From Arthrobacter sp. B3I4 (GTDB lineage Bacteria > Actinomycetota > Actinomycetes > Actinomycetales > Micrococcaceae), in the NCBI RefSeq assembly GCF_030816855.1, contig NZ_JAUSYK010000001.1:3545761-3609760 (forward strand): a stretch of 64,000 bases of DNA, in the 5' to 3' direction. A program made the position numbers and the translations under genes. Positions 35,206 to 45,244 of the stretch are shown one piece after another. Position 1 is the first letter of the stretch. Each line of letters begins with the position of its first letter. The notes under the pieces were generated by a model. The model worked only from the letters and a program-made list of their open reading frames with translations. It was not told the DNA's origin and did no database searches.

Positions 35206-35790
35206 ATGACCCTCACAACCTTCGCCCTCATCCGCCACGGCCAGACGGACTGGAATGCGGAGCGCAGGCTTCAGGGATCCACCGACATTCCGTTGAACGA
35301 CGTCGGCCGGGCGCAGGCGCGGGACGCCGTCGCCGCCCTGTCCGGCTCCGGCTGGGACGCCGTCGTGTCCTCGCCGTTGAGCCGGGCCGCGGAAACGGCC
35401 GACCTGATCGCCGCCGGGCTGGGACTCAGCGTGGCCCGACGCGTGCCGGAGCTGACAGAGCGCTCCTACGGCCCGGCGGAAGGCATGCAGGACGGGCCCG
35501 AGCTCGATAAGCTGCGGATCCCCGGCGGATTCCGCGGGGCCGAGAGCGAAGCCGACGCCGCGAACCGCGGGCTGGCGGTGCTGGAAGAACTGGCGGAGGA
35601 GTACCGCGGTTGCCGCGTCCTGGTGGTGACGCACGGGTCGCTGCTCCGGGTGAGCCTCAGCCGGGCAGCCGGCCGCCCGCTACCGAGCATCGACAACGCC
35701 GTGCTGAACCTGGCCCACCACCACGCCGTCGACGGCTGGCAGCTCGAGTACCTCAATGGGGAACGGCTGAGCACCGCCGACGCGCTCTGA
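35206..35790 (+). CDS. histidine phosphatase (phosphoglycerate mutase-like) family protein
   Basis: A 194-residue protein. LIRHGQTDWNAERRLQG contains the catalytic RHG with the phosphorylated His near residue 10. SSPLSRAAETADLI supplies the Arg, ERSYGPAEGMQDG the acidic residue, and VTHGSLLRV the second His. It is a small-molecule phosphatase or mutase; the substrate cannot be read. It is coupled to the SRPBCC gene. Confidence 0.9.
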   Translation: MTLTTFALIRHGQTDWNAERRLQGSTDIPLNDVGRAQARDAVAALSGSGWDAVVSSPLSRAAETADLIAAGLGLSVARRVPELTERSYGPAEGMQDGPELDKLRIPGGFRGAESEADAANRGLAVLEELAEEYRGCRVLVVTHGSLLRVSLSRAAGRPLPSIDNAVLNLAHHHAVDGWQLEYLNGERLSTADAL

Positions 35791-35923
35791 CGACAAACGC
35801 CGCCCTCAGGCCGCCCTCAGAGTGACGTCGGGGCCGATAATCAGGGTATGGCCGGCCTCGCGCTCTCCCTGGCAGCTCTTGCCGCCCTCGTCTCGCTGGG
35901 CGCCATTGCAGTCGCCGTAATTC

Positions 35924-36105
35924 TTGTTGCGGCGCTCCACCGAGGCCGTGCGCCGGGCCACCATGCAGCTGACCTGCATCGCAGGCATCGCCGGGCTCCC
36001 GGCGGTCACCCTCCCGCTGGCCACCGCCGCGGGACTACCCTGTGGCGTGAGTATGGTAGGTCCGGTACACCGCGACGCCGATCTCCTCTGGCTGGCATGC
36101 CAGCT
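35924..36105 (+). pseudogene. C-terminal fragment of an amidase-signature enzyme
   Basis: One frame encodes MQLTCIAGIAGLPAVTLPLA followed by GLPCGVSMVGPVHRDADLLW. This is the conserved end of amidase-signature proteins (compare 'aiSLPL...GLPVGVQLVG..HRDDDLL' of the amidase at 27,697). The catalytic part is missing. It overlaps in another frame a short potential membrane segment starting at 35,848 (MAGLALSLAALAALVSLGAI), which might be an independent tiny protein but is more likely chance. The fragment ends just before the DUF1275 gene. Confidence 0.6.
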
Positions 36106-36149
36106 CAGCACGCCATCCACTGCCGGGATCCAGCAACGAAAGATGACCC

Positions 36150-36896
36150 ATGCTTAAACGATTAAAGTCCGCCGAACCGGCCCGGTTGCACCTGATCTTG
36201 ATGCTGGTGCTGACGTTCTCCACCGGGGTGATCGACGCTGTGGGCTACCTCGGCCTGGACCGGGTCTTCACCGGCAACATGACCGGTAACGTGGTGATCC
36301 TTGGCATGGCCCTGATCGGCGCGGACAACCTGCCCGTGGTGGGCCCGTCCATTGCGTTGGCCTGCTTCATGCTCGGCGCCGTGATCGCCGGCCGCGCCCT
36401 GCGGCCCGAAGCCGCGGGCTGGAGCCGGCGGACCACGGCCCTACTCACCGCCGTCGGTGCCACCATGGCCGCCGTCGCCGTCGTCCTGTTCCTCCACGCC
36501 CCGCACGCCGGCGACCCCGTCACCCTGGCGATCACCGGAGCCCTCGCCGTCGCGATGGGAATCCAGGCGGCCACCGCCCGGCACCTGGCCGTCAAGGATG
36601 TCACCACGGTGGTGGTGACCTCGACGCTGACCGGCCTGGCCGCGGATTCCCGGCTCGGCGGCGGATCCGGCGCGCACGGCGGACGCCGGCTGGGCGCCGT
36701 GGTGCTGATCCTGTGCGGCGCCACCGTGGGCGCCGCGCTGCTGCATATGCATCCGGGGCTTGGGGTGTTGCTGACCGCGCTGCTCACGCTCGGGGTAGCG
36801 GTGGCGGGCGGGATCGCCCGGAAGCAGGCCCGGGGCGAAGAGGTCGAAGAGGCCGCCGCCGCAGGGCCTGCGACGGCGGCGGCCTCCGGCCGCTAA
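36150..36896 (+). CDS. DUF1275 (YoaK-like) membrane protein
   Basis: A 248-residue inner-membrane protein with six hydrophobic segments. The family signatures VFTGNMTGNVVILGMALIG and DVTTVVVTSTLTGLAADS are both present. Function is unknown across the family. The C-terminal tail is Glu/Ala-rich. The gene converges on the GYD gene, seven bases apart. Confidence 0.9.
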   Translation: MLKRLKSAEPARLHLILMLVLTFSTGVIDAVGYLGLDRVFTGNMTGNVVILGMALIGADNLPVVGPSIALACFMLGAVIAGRALRPEAAGWSRRTTALLTAVGATMAAVAVVLFLHAPHAGDPVTLAITGALAVAMGIQAATARHLAVKDVTTVVVTSTLTGLAADSRLGGGSGAHGGRRLGAVVLILCGATVGAALLHMHPGLGVLLTALLTLGVAVAGGIARKQARGEEVEEAAAAGPATAAASGR

Positions 36897-36903
36897 ATCC
36901 GGG

Positions 36904-37224
36904 CTACCGCCCGGGGGCCCGGTAGGACGGTGTCTTCTTGGCCGCTTCGTCGAGGTCTTCCACGGTCATCAGCGGCCTCAACCGCACGTCCACGTTGCCG
37001 GTGGAGTTGATCATCAGGGAGAGGGCCGCGGCGGCGGCGGTGCCCGGAACATCGAAGACGCCGAGGACGTCGGTGTCCCCGAAGGCGTAATAGAAGCACT
37101 CAAGCGATCCACCGACGGACTCGAGGGCGTCCACCAGGGCGTCACGCCGCTTGGTGCCCCCTTCGCGCATCAGTCCCTTGATTCCGTCGCCCACGTAATT
37201 CGCTTCAAACAGATACTTGCTCAT
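36904..37224 (-). CDS. GYD-domain protein
   Basis: A 106-residue cytoplasmic protein. SKYLFEANYVGDGIKGLMRE and FYYAFGDTDVLGVFDVPG follow the GYD domain pattern, here with GDTD in place of the name-giving GYD loop. The role is unknown. It lies 167 bases downstream of mobA on the same strand and may be co-transcribed with it. Confidence 0.85.
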   Translation of the reverse strand: MSKYLFEANYVGDGIKGLMREGGTKRRDALVDALESVGGSLECFYYAFGDTDVLGVFDVPGTAAAAALSLMINSTGNVDVRLRPLMTVEDLDEAAKKTPSYRAPGR

Positions 37225-37391
37225 GGTGTTTCCCGTCCCGTGATGTCCAGGACACGGGCACCCATCCCAGCGAAGGAGGGTCCTGGAGCGGTCCCCGGAG
37301 TGGGGCCGTCGCGCACAGCGTAGGCTTTTGGCCGCGCCCTGACAACGGTCGCTGGAAACTCGCCGAGAAGCCCTACACGCGGCGCCCAGCT

Positions 37392-39290
37392 TTACACGCG
37401 GTGGGCCATCCGGTCCGGCAGCAGCGGCGCGAAGAACGCGCCGAGCTCCGCCGTCGCCGTCAGCGGCAGGACGGTGGCCACGTACTGGTCCGGGCGGACC
37501 ACCACCACGACGCCGCTGCGGTCCAGGCCGCGCTGCTCGAAGATGTCCGCGTTCGGGTCAGCGGCATAGACATTATCCAGGTAGTTCAGCTGGAACGGCC
37601 CCACCTGCGGCTTGAACACTGCCGGCACCGCGGTGATGTCGACGCCGGTGTGCTCCTGCTGGTAGATGACCTTCAGCTCAAACCAGGCGTCTCGGTCCAG
37701 GCCTTCCGGGGTACCGGCCAGCGGTGACTCCGGCGCCTCCGCCAGCCAGGCCGCCAGGTCGGTGGTCGGCGACGGTTCCCCGGCGACGGCCGGGTCCGCG
37801 AAGACGTAGATCCGCCAGCGGCCGTCGGCCTTGGCTTGATGGCCGAGGTGGACGGGGTTGGTGTCGCAGACCCGGTGCACCGGCGCGGACTTGAAGCGCT
37901 TGCCGATCGGGAAACCGGCGGCCAGCTCCTGGTGCTCCGCCTCGCCGATCAGCATGGACGGCGCGTACTGGGTCATGAACCCGGCGGGGAACTCGGCAGT
38001 ACTGACGTAGAAGTCCTCAAGCTGGGAGGGGCTGTCGAACTCCTCGGGCTTCTTGGCCATCAGGGTCGACCATTCCTTGTCGAAGTCGATGAGGTTCTTC
38101 GCGACGACCTGGCGTTCCTCCGAGTAGGTCGTCAGCAGGCTCTCCGGGCTGCGGCCTTCCAGCACGTGTCCGAGCTTCCAGCCGATGTTGAAGCCGTCCT
38201 GCATGGAGACGTTCATGCCCTGGCCGGCCTTGGCGCTGTGCGTGTGGCAGGCGTCGCCGGTGATGAACACGCGCGGGGTGCGGGTGCCACGCTCCGCCGG
38301 CACGACGTCGTCGAACCTGTCTGTGAGCCGGTGGCCGACCTCGTAGACGCTGTGCCAGGCGACGTTGCGCACGTCGAGCGTGTAGGGGTGGATGATGGCG
38401 TTGGCCTTGGCGATGATCTGTTCGATGCTGGTGTTGCGCACCGCGCCGGCGTCGTTCTCCGGGACCACGCCCAGGTCCACGTACATCCGGAAGAGATGGC
38501 CGCCCTCGCGGGGAATCAGCAGGATGCTGCCGCCACCGCCCGAGGTGATCGCGCACTTGGTCCGGATGTCCGGGAAGTCCGTGTTGGCGAGCACGTCCAT
38601 GACGCCCCAGGCGTGGTTGGCCTTGTCGCCGGCCATGGTGCAGCCGATCGCGTCCCGCACCTTGCTGCGGGCGCCGTCGGCTCCGATCACGTACTTGGCG
38701 CGGACCACGCGCTCGACGCCGGCGTCGGGCCCGGAGGAGTGCGCGAGGGTCACGCTGACGGGGTACTCCCCCTCGCCGACCTCCAGCCCGTGAAATTCGT
38801 AGCCGTAGTCCGGCTTCATCCGCGTGGGTGAGTTCGCCATGAACTCCGCGAAGTAGTCCAGGACACGGGCCTGGTTGACGATGAGGTGCGGGAACTCGCT
38901 GATGCCGGACGGATCATCCAAGGTGCGGGCGGCCCGGTGGATGCGGGACGGATCGGCGGGGTCCGGCTTCCAGAAGGCCATCTCGGTGATCCGGTAGGCC
39001 TCGGCGATGATGCGCTCGGCAAAGCCGAACGCCTGGAAGGTTTCCACGCTGCGGGCCTGGATGCCGTCCGCCTGGCCGATGACCAGCCGACCGGGCCGCC
39101 GTTCCACGATCCGGGTGGTGATGCCCGGGAACTGGGAAAGTTGCGCGGCGGCGACCATGCCGGCGGGCCCGGTCCCCACGATGAGCACGTCAACCTCGTC
39201 GGGAAGCTCTTCAGGCCGGTTCAGGCCGACGCCGGCGGCTGGCTGGACCCGGGGGTCTCCGGATACATAACCGTAGTGGTGGAAGTGCAC
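37392..39290 (-). CDS. mobA: FAD-dependent 3-hydroxybenzoate 4-monooxygenase (MobA-type)
   Basis: A 632-residue flavoprotein that hydroxylates an aromatic ring using NADPH and O2. Best match by sequence style is MobA, which makes protocatechuate from 3-hydroxybenzoate. FAD motifs are VDVLIVGTGPAGMVAAAQLS (GxGxxG at 39-44), KYVIGADGARSKVR, and FITGDACHTHSAKAGQGMN. The C-terminal thioredoxin-like domain of phenol hydroxylases follows (FKPQVGPFQLNYLDNVYAAD, then GVVVVVRPDQYVA). It has its own promoter region containing an inverted repeat. A member of the wider phenol 2-monooxygenase family with another substrate cannot be excluded. Confidence 0.85.
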   Translation of the reverse strand: MHFHHYGYVSGDPRVQPAAGVGLNRPEELPDEVDVLIVGTGPAGMVAAAQLSQFPGITTRIVERRPGRLVIGQADGIQARSVETFQAFGFAERIIAEAYRITEMAFWKPDPADPSRIHRAARTLDDPSGISEFPHLIVNQARVLDYFAEFMANSPTRMKPDYGYEFHGLEVGEGEYPVSVTLAHSSGPDAGVERVVRAKYVIGADGARSKVRDAIGCTMAGDKANHAWGVMDVLANTDFPDIRTKCAITSGGGGSILLIPREGGHLFRMYVDLGVVPENDAGAVRNTSIEQIIAKANAIIHPYTLDVRNVAWHSVYEVGHRLTDRFDDVVPAERGTRTPRVFITGDACHTHSAKAGQGMNVSMQDGFNIGWKLGHVLEGRSPESLLTTYSEERQVVAKNLIDFDKEWSTLMAKKPEEFDSPSQLEDFYVSTAEFPAGFMTQYAPSMLIGEAEHQELAAGFPIGKRFKSAPVHRVCDTNPVHLGHQAKADGRWRIYVFADPAVAGEPSPTTDLAAWLAEAPESPLAGTPEGLDRDAWFELKVIYQQEHTGVDITAVPAVFKPQVGPFQLNYLDNVYAADPNADIFEQRGLDRSGVVVVVRPDQYVATVLPLTATAELGAFFAPLLPDRMAHRV

Positions 39291-39341
39291 GGGAATTCCT
39301 TACGTCTTTGTAGGGCTGGCTACCGCGGCGGCGCGGGAGTT

Positions 39342-39376
39342 GTTCGATAATAGAACACATAGTTCTAATATCGAAC
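39342..39376. promoter_or_regulatory. operator-like inverted repeat upstream of mobA
   Basis: GTTCGATAATAGAAC (39,342-39,356) and GTTCTAATATCGAAC (39,362-39,376) are inverted copies with two mismatches across a five-base spacer; each arm is itself GTTC-N7-GAAC. It lies 52-86 bases before the mobA start, in an AT-rich pocket. It resembles sites of IclR- or MarR-type aromatic-pathway regulators, but no such gene is in the window. Confidence 0.7.
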
Positions 39377-39536
39377 TGCTGCTACGACTGACTATAGGCG
39401 CCGCCGCCGAGTCGCCGCAAGTATTTTTGTGAGGCGGAGCACAGCGCGGCCGGTCATCCGGGCGCGAGACCGGCGGCAGCAAGGGCGCGAGAGGCCCGGC
39501 GGCGGCGCACGGCGCCTGGACAGGGCGTCTAGCCGA

Positions 39537-40892
39537 TCAGGCGGTGCGCTGTTCCCGCCAGGCCAAGGACACAACGAGCACCACCGCGCCCAGGCCCAGC
39601 ATGACGAAAACCATCAGCCCCCAGTTCGCCTGGGTGACGCCGCTGCCGTAGAAGATGCCGATCAGCACGGTGGCCGTGATGGCGCCCAGGTACCGGCAGG
39701 TCTGGTAGATCCCGGCGGCGACGCCGCGTTCCTCCAGCCGGGTAGACACGTACATGCCCTGGCTGGAGGCGATGCTGACCACGCAGTACGGCAGGCCCAG
39801 CAGGGCGGTCAGCGCCAGGACCAGCGGAACGGCCAGCGACGCGGTCAGCAGCCACATCGCCGCCGATCCGACGATCAGCAGCACGACGCCGGCGATCAGC
39901 ACCCGCCGCACCCGGAACCGGTCGATGGCGCGGACTGCGAACGGCGTGATGACCACTGACATCGCGGCGAGCGGCAGCATCAGCAAGCCGACGATGCCGG
40001 GGTCATAGCCGCCGGCGGTCTGCAGCAGTTGCGGGAGGCCAAAGAACGCGAAGTAGTAGACGCCGCTGAACAGTGCGAAGCCCAGATAGACCAGCAGCAG
40101 CGGCCGGTTCCGACCCAGCAGCCGCAGGTCAAGGAACGGCCGGTTGAAGCGCAGCTCCCGCAGCGCGAACAGGACGGCCAGCAGCAGGCCGGCGCCCAGC
40201 AGCCACCACCGGTAGCCGGGCAGAACGTTGAGCAGCGCCATCATCACCAGGACGAGGGAACCGATGAAGGCCCCGATGCCGGGCAGGTCCGAATCCCGCA
40301 GCAGTTCCAGCACCGGTCCGCGCTCCGGCTCCGTGTCCGCCGGGGCAAACCGGCGGACCATCAGGATCGCCGCCAGCGAGAGCGGAATGTTGATCAGGAA
40401 CAGCGCCTGCCATCCCACCAGGCTCACCAGCAGCCCGCCGACCACTGGGCCGACGGCTGCCGCCGACGTGTTGGCCATCTGGATCTGCCCCAGCGGCCGG
40501 GTGGATTGCGCCTTCGCCTGCCGCGCGAGTTCCGCGACCATGACGACGGCGCTCGGGTACGCCGTCGCAGTCCCCAGCGCCATGAAGGCCCTGGCTACGC
40601 AGAGCAGGGCGAAGTTCGGCGCAAAAGGAGCCAGCGCACAGGTCGCGGCGACCAGGACCATGCCGAGCAGGAACAGCCGGCGCGGGCCAAAGCGGTCCGC
40701 AAGCCGTCCCATCAGCGGCTGGCCGGCCGCGGAGGTGAGGTAGAAGGAGGTGATCACCCAGGTCACCGTGGCGACGTCGAGCTGAAAGTCCGCCTGCAGC
40801 ACCACCAGCGCGACGGCGATCATCGAAGAGTTCAGCGGGTTCAGCGCAGTACCAAGGCTGAGCCCGGCGACGGCCCAACTGGCCCGGGACAT
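39537..40892 (-). CDS. MFS (DHA-type) transporter
   Basis: A 451-residue membrane carrier with 12-14 helices. Motif A is in GRLADRFGPRRLFLLGMVL, between helices 2 and 3; LNSSMIAVALVVLQADFQLD and WVITSFYLTSAAGQPLMG are typical of the drug:H+ antiporter groups. It lies upstream of mobA on the same strand and might handle an aromatic acid, but DHA homology suggests export of a drug or metabolite. The ATG at 40,892 gives a normal start; a longer start at 41,027 would run towards the ABC ATPase gene. Confidence 0.85.
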   Translation of the reverse strand: MSRASWAVAGLSLGTALNPLNSSMIAVALVVLQADFQLDVATVTWVITSFYLTSAAGQPLMGRLADRFGPRRLFLLGMVLVAATCALAPFAPNFALLCVARAFMALGTATAYPSAVVMVAELARQAKAQSTRPLGQIQMANTSAAAVGPVVGGLLVSLVGWQALFLINIPLSLAAILMVRRFAPADTEPERGPVLELLRDSDLPGIGAFIGSLVLVMMALLNVLPGYRWWLLGAGLLLAVLFALRELRFNRPFLDLRLLGRNRPLLLVYLGFALFSGVYYFAFFGLPQLLQTAGGYDPGIVGLLMLPLAAMSVVITPFAVRAIDRFRVRRVLIAGVVLLIVGSAAMWLLTASLAVPLVLALTALLGLPYCVVSIASSQGMYVSTRLEERGVAAGIYQTCRYLGAITATVLIGIFYGSGVTQANWGLMVFVMLGLGAVVLVVSLAWREQRTA

Positions 40893-40989
40893 GTTGCTCA
40901 CAGCAACAGTCTGTCGCACAGCACGGGCTGACTCCGAATCGGGCCGCCCAGCGGACGACGCAGAGGACTTCGGCTTAGAGGACGTCGAC

Positions 40990-41757
40990 TTAGAGGACCT
41001 TGGACAGAAACGCCTTGGTCCGCTCATGCTGCGGATTGCCGAGCACCTGCCGCGGCGGCCCGGCCTCCACCACCACGCCCTCGTCCATGAACACCAAGGT
41101 GTCCGCCACTTCCCGGGCGAAGCCCATCTCGTGCGTGACGACGATCATGGTCATGCCGCTCCTGGCCAGTTCTTTCATCACGTCCAGAACCTCGCCCACC
41201 AACTCCGGGTCCAGGGCGCTGGTCGGCTCGTCGAAGAGCATGAGCTTCGGATCCATGGCCAGGGCCCGGGCAATCGCCACCCGCTGCTGCTGGCCGCCGG
41301 AAAGGTGCGCAGGAAAAGCGTCGCCCTTATCCTCCAGCCCTACCCGGGCCAGCAGCTCCAGGGCCCGGGCCGTGGCCGCGGCTTTGGAGACCTTCTTGAC
41401 CCGCATGGGGGCCAGGATGATGTTCTCCACCGCGGTCAGGTGCGGAAACAGGTTGAACCGCTGGAAGACCATCCCGATCTCCTGGCGCTGGAACGCGGCC
41501 TCACTGAGCTTGAGTTCGTAGAGCTTTCCGCCGCGCTGGCGGTAGCCGACCAGCTGCCCGTCCACCGAGAGCCGGCCGCCGTCAACGCGTTCCAGGTGGT
41601 TGATGCAGCGCAGGAAGGTCGACTTGCCGGAGCCGCTGGGCCCCACGATGCAGAGCACCTCCCCGCGGTCCACTTCCAGGCTGATCCCGCGGAGCACCTT
41701 GTTGGTGCCGAAATTCTTGGACACCTTTTCCGCCAGAACCATGGGCGCGCCGGTCAT
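40990..41757 (-). CDS. polar amino-acid ABC transporter ATPase
   Basis: A 255-residue GlnQ/HisP-like ATPase. Walker A is GPSGSGKST (39-47), the Q-loop FQRFNLFPH, the signature [15 protein letters not shown], Walker [13 protein letters not shown] and the switch VVTHEMGFA. It overlaps the permease gene by four bases. It energises uptake of an amino acid or related compound. Confidence 0.95.
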   Translation of the reverse strand: MTGAPMVLAEKVSKNFGTNKVLRGISLEVDRGEVLCIVGPSGSGKSTFLRCINHLERVDGGRLSVDGQLVGYRQRGGKLYELKLSEAAFQRQEIGMVFQRFNLFPHLTAVENIILAPMRVKKVSKAAATARALELLARVGLEDKGDAFPAHLSGGQQQRVAIARALAMDPKLMLFDEPTSALDPELVGEVLDVMKELARSGMTMIVVTHEMGFAREVADTLVFMDEGVVVEAGPPRQVLGNPQHERTKAFLSKVL

Positions 41758-42845
41758 CCTTTTCCTCCAAAGTCGGTACCGAGCGGGGCGGGCGGCGCCT
41801 CGGGTGCGGCACCCGCGGCCGGTGCCACAGCGCCCGGACCGGGCGCCAAGGTCCCCTTGTCTGAACGTGCCCGGCCGGTTCCCCGGGAGAAGCGCTTCTC
41901 AATGAAGTGCTGGCCAACCATCAGCAGTGACGTGAAAAGCAGGTACCAGAGGGAAGCGACGATCAGCAACGGCACGGGGGTGAACGTTACGGCCGAAATG
42001 CCCCGCGAGACGCCGTAGAGGTCGATGCTCAGCGGAATCGCGGCGACCAGTGAGGTGGTCTTGAGCATGGAGATCACCTCATTGCCGGTCGGCGGAATGA
42101 TGATCTTCATCGCCTGCGGGACCACGACGAACCGCATCGTTTGCCCCCAGGACATCGCCAGCGCCGTCGACGCCTCCGCCTGGCCTTCGTCCACGGACAG
42201 CAGCCCGGCCCGGACGATTTCGGACATGTAGGCGGCCTCGTTCAGGGCCAGCCCGATGACGGCGGTGATGAACAGGTTCGTGAAGATCTCGTTCGGGATC
42301 GTGACCCAAGGCGTCATGAACGGAATCCCCAGGGTGAACACCGGATAGATCAGCGACACGATGCCCCAGAACACCAGCTGCACGTACACCGGGGTGCCGC
42401 GGAAGATCCAGATGTACAGCCAGGCGATGCTCTTGAGCACCGGGTTTGGCGAGAGCCGCATGATCGCCAGCAGCAAGCCGATGACGATTGCGCCCATCAT
42501 CGCGTAAATGGTCAGCCAGAGCGTCACCCAGGCGGCCTGGCTGATCCGGCGGTCGAAGATGTACTTTCCCACATCGGCCCAGCCGTAGTCCGGGCGCTGG
42601 GCCGCGTCCAGGATGAACACCGCCAGCCCGATCACCAGGAGCACGGCGATGACGTTCCGCCACGGGTGCCGCAGCGGAATGGCGACGATGGCGTCCGCCG
42701 CTGAATCATCGGCCGGCGCTCCTGAGCCGGGAGCGTGGCCGCTGGCCGGGGCCCTGCTCGCGCCGCCCCTGCCGGATCCCGTGCCGGCGTTCAGCTTTTC
42801 GGCAGGGTCAGGATCAATCATCCTGCCCGGTTCCCGCTCGTCCAT
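41754..42845 (-). CDS. polar amino-acid ABC transporter permease
   Basis: A 363-residue permease of the HisM/GlnP type. It has an unusually long cytoplasmic head of about 65 residues rich in Gly, Ala and Asp, then helices including [20 protein letters not shown] and the diagnostic [13 protein letters not shown]. The EAA-type loop is [21 protein letters not shown] Gly/Ala/Pro tail follows. The long N- and C-tails are unlike most family members. It probably forms a homodimer, since it is the only permease in the operon. Confidence 0.93.
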   Translation of the reverse strand: MDEREPGRMIDPDPAEKLNAGTGSGRGGASRAPASGHAPGSGAPADDSAADAIVAIPLRHPWRNVIAVLLVIGLAVFILDAAQRPDYGWADVGKYIFDRRISQAAWVTLWLTIYAMMGAIVIGLLLAIMRLSPNPVLKSIAWLYIWIFRGTPVYVQLVFWGIVSLIYPVFTLGIPFMTPWVTIPNEIFTNLFITAVIGLALNEAAYMSEIVRAGLLSVDEGQAEASTALAMSWGQTMRFVVVPQAMKIIIPPTGNEVISMLKTTSLVAAIPLSIDLYGVSRGISAVTFTPVPLLIVASLWYLLFTSLLMVGQHFIEKRFSRGTGRARSDKGTLAPGPGAVAPAAGAAPEAPPAPLGTDFGGKG

Positions 42846-42851
42846 GGTTTG

Positions 42852-43763
42852 TCACCCTTTGGCAGCCACGTTGAGCTCGGCCGTCTTGACGCCGCCGGCT
42901 TCCACTCCCCATTTGGACAGGATCTTGGTGTAGGTGCCGTCATCGATCAGCGACTGGAGTGCCTTCTGCAGCACCGGAGTGAACTCACTGCCCTTGGCCA
43001 CCGGGATGCCGTACGGCGCCACTTCGAAGGCGTCGCCGGCGGTCTGCAGCTTGTCCTTGGTCTTGGAGATCGCATACAGCGTCACGGGCGAATCCGCGCT
43101 CATCGCGTCGACCTGCCCGACCGTTAGCGCGTTCGTGGCCTGGTCCTGGGCGTCGTACCGGAAGATGGTGATGGCCGGCTTCCCCGCGTCGGTGCAGGCC
43201 TTCGACTTTGCCGGCACCTCGTGGGTGTCCTCATAGGTGGTCGCCTGCACAGCGACCTTGAGCCCGCAGGCGTTTTTCGGATCCACCGTCTTGCCCTTTG
43301 GCGAAGCCCACTGGATGCCGGCGGAATAGTAGTTCACGAAATCCACCTGCTTTTCGCGCTCCACAGTGTCGGTGAAGGACGACATCCCCATATCGTCTTT
43401 GCCAGCACGGACGGCAGGCAGAATGTTGTCGAAGGTGCCAATATCGAAGTTGACCTTCAAGCCCATCACTTTGCCGAGCGCATTTGTCAGGTCCACGGAC
43501 CAGCCGGCCGGTGCACCGTTATCGTCCTTGAACTCATTGGGCGGGTAGTTGTTGGCCATGCCGACATTCAGGACGCCGGCGGTTTTGATTTTCTCCGGCA
43601 GCGACGCGGCAATCGAGTCGTTCTTCTTGACGTCGACGGCGGCGGCGCTCGCGGTCGAGCCGCTGGCACCGCCGGTGGCGGCGGGTTCGCTGTTGTTGAC
43701 GCAGCCCGAGAGGGAGAGTGCCGTAGCGACAGTGACAATGGGAACAAGGTAGCGAGTACGCAT
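42852..43763 (-). CDS. amino-acid ABC transporter substrate-binding lipoprotein
   Basis: A 303-residue family 3 solute-binding protein. The signal peptide ends with the lipobox LSLSGC at about residue 21, then a Ser/Ala linker. The mature domain has VGMANNYPPNEFKDDNG, GWSVDLTNALGKVMGL and DDGTYTKILSKWGVE. The ATG at 43,763 fits the lipoprotein signal; an upstream start adds an unlikely leader. The linked FMN 2-hydroxyacid dehydrogenase hints that the ligand is a hydroxy or amino acid. Confidence 0.92.
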   Translation of the reverse strand: MRTRYLVPIVTVATALSLSGCVNNSEPAATGGASGSTASAAAVDVKKNDSIAASLPEKIKTAGVLNVGMANNYPPNEFKDDNGAPAGWSVDLTNALGKVMGLKVNFDIGTFDNILPAVRAGKDDMGMSSFTDTVEREKQVDFVNYYSAGIQWASPKGKTVDPKNACGLKVAVQATTYEDTHEVPAKSKACTDAGKPAITIFRYDAQDQATNALTVGQVDAMSADSPVTLYAISKTKDKLQTAGDAFEVAPYGIPVAKGSEFTPVLQKALQSLIDDGTYTKILSKWGVEAGGVKTAELNVAAKG

Positions 43764-43843
43764 GATTTCCTTAGCTGTTCGAGGATTCTTAGCCCCGCGC
43801 AACGCCGCGTGGGTGCTCTGGGGACCTGCTTGACCGGAATGAA

Positions 43844-45115
43844 TCACTTCGTGCCGCCTGACGCTGAAGTTTCAACAATTTCGCCGGAATGTCGAAGGTC
43901 CCGGAGAATCTCATTTCCCCTGGCTTTCAACTCCGGAATGCTGGAAACGCCTACCAACGTCATGGTACGCCGGAGTTCGTCCGCGAGGATGTCGATAACG
44001 CGTCCCACTCCGGGCGAGCCCGCAGCGACCAAGCCGTACAGGTAGGCCCGGCCGATGGAACATGCGTCGGCGCCCAGGGCGAGGGCTTTGAGGATGTCAC
44101 TCCCCCGCCGGATCCCGGAGTCGACGTAGATCTCGAGCGCATCCCCCACCCGCTGCCGGGACTCCTGTAGGACATCCATCGGGCTCAGCATGTGGTCAAG
44201 CTGCCGTCCGCCGTGATTGCTCAGCTGCACGGCATCCAGGCCGATCCGGGCTGCCTTGGCGACGTCGTCCGGGTTCACGCAGCCCTTCAGCACGATCTTG
44301 CCGTCCCACTCCTGCCGCAGGGTCTCGAGTTCCCTCCAGCCGCTGGTGGCATCCGAGTGGCCGAGGATCTGCTGCCACATGGACGGCGTGACCAGGGAGG
44401 TGGCGGCTGCGCTGCGGGGGTCAAGGTTTGGAAAGGTAATCCCCTCCGCCTTCAGGAAGTTGATCCACCAGGCGGGCCGCCGGGCGATGTCCGCGATGGT
44501 GGAAAGCGTCAGGGCGGGCGGCGCGGTGAAGCCGTTGCGCAGGTCCCGCTCCCGGGATCCCAGCGCCCGGGTATCGACGCCGACAATCAGCGTGGTGAAA
44601 CCTGCGGCTTTACAGCGTGCCAGCTTGGCATGCCTGGCCTGGGCATCGGAGCCAAGACCGAAGTTGAACCAGCGGTCAAGGCCGGGCTGCCGTTCAGCGA
44701 TCGCTTCCATCGACACCGTACTCAGCCCGGCCAGCCCGTAGGGAATACCCGCCCGGGCAGCGGCCGCGGCGACGGCTAGTTCGCCCTCGGGATGGAACAG
44801 CCGGGTCGCGCCGGTGGGGGTCAAGGTGAGCGGCAGGGAGCTAGCCTTTCCCAGCAGCGTCGTGGCCAGGTCCGGACCGGCCACCGGTCCCCACGTGGGC
44901 ATCAGGGCCCACGCATCAAAGACTGCCCGGTTGCGCTGGAGCGTCACTTCATCCTCGGAGCCGCCGTCCAGGTAGTCGAAGATACCGGCCGGCAGCGCCT
45001 TCTGCGCCGCCTTCCGGTACTCCTCCACGTTGAACGCGTCGGCCAGCACCCGACGTTTGCGCGACAGCACCGGTGCCTTGACCTGGATGAGCTGCCTGGC
45101 CTCGCTGAGTTTCAA
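43844..45115 (-). CDS. FMN-dependent alpha-hydroxy acid dehydrogenase/oxidase
   Basis: A 423-residue enzyme of the lactate dehydrogenase/lactate monooxygenase/glycolate oxidase family. It oxidises an L-2-hydroxy acid to the 2-keto acid. Visible residues: Tyr in FDYLDGGSEDE, the Lys in IVLKGCV, catalytic His and Arg in LSNHGGRQLDH, and the phosphate loop VDSGIRRGSDILKALALGA. The start is the TTG at 45,115, with GGAGG six bases upstream; the ATG at 45,142 has no such site. It heads the amino-acid ABC operon and is divergent from a PucR regulator. Confidence 0.88.
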   Translation of the reverse strand: MKLSEARQLIQVKAPVLSRKRRVLADAFNVEEYRKAAQKALPAGIFDYLDGGSEDEVTLQRNRAVFDAWALMPTWGPVAGPDLATTLLGKASSLPLTLTPTGATRLFHPEGELAVAAAAARAGIPYGLAGLSTVSMEAIAERQPGLDRWFNFGLGSDAQARHAKLARCKAAGFTTLIVGVDTRALGSRERDLRNGFTAPPALTLSTIADIARRPAWWINFLKAEGITFPNLDPRSAAATSLVTPSMWQQILGHSDATSGWRELETLRQEWDGKIVLKGCVNPDDVAKAARIGLDAVQLSNHGGRQLDHMLSPMDVLQESRQRVGDALEIYVDSGIRRGSDILKALALGADACSIGRAYLYGLVAAGSPGVGRVIDILADELRRTMTLVGVSSIPELKARGNEILRDLRHSGEIVETSASGGTK

Positions 45116-45244
45116 AAGGAACCTCCGCTTGCGTACGTGCACTATCGTTCAGCGTATGAAGCGCAAGGCGGCGGGACTATGGACATTGCGACAAATCGAG
45201 CGCCCAGGACCTAGCGGGAACTACCAAACTGTCGGGGAGCCGTA

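Noticed and set aside
35848-36165. Small membrane protein MAGLALSLAALAALV... of 105 residues
   Set aside because: After one hydrophobic stretch the frame becomes Arg/His/Pro-rich antisense-like sequence overlapping an amidase fragment in another frame.
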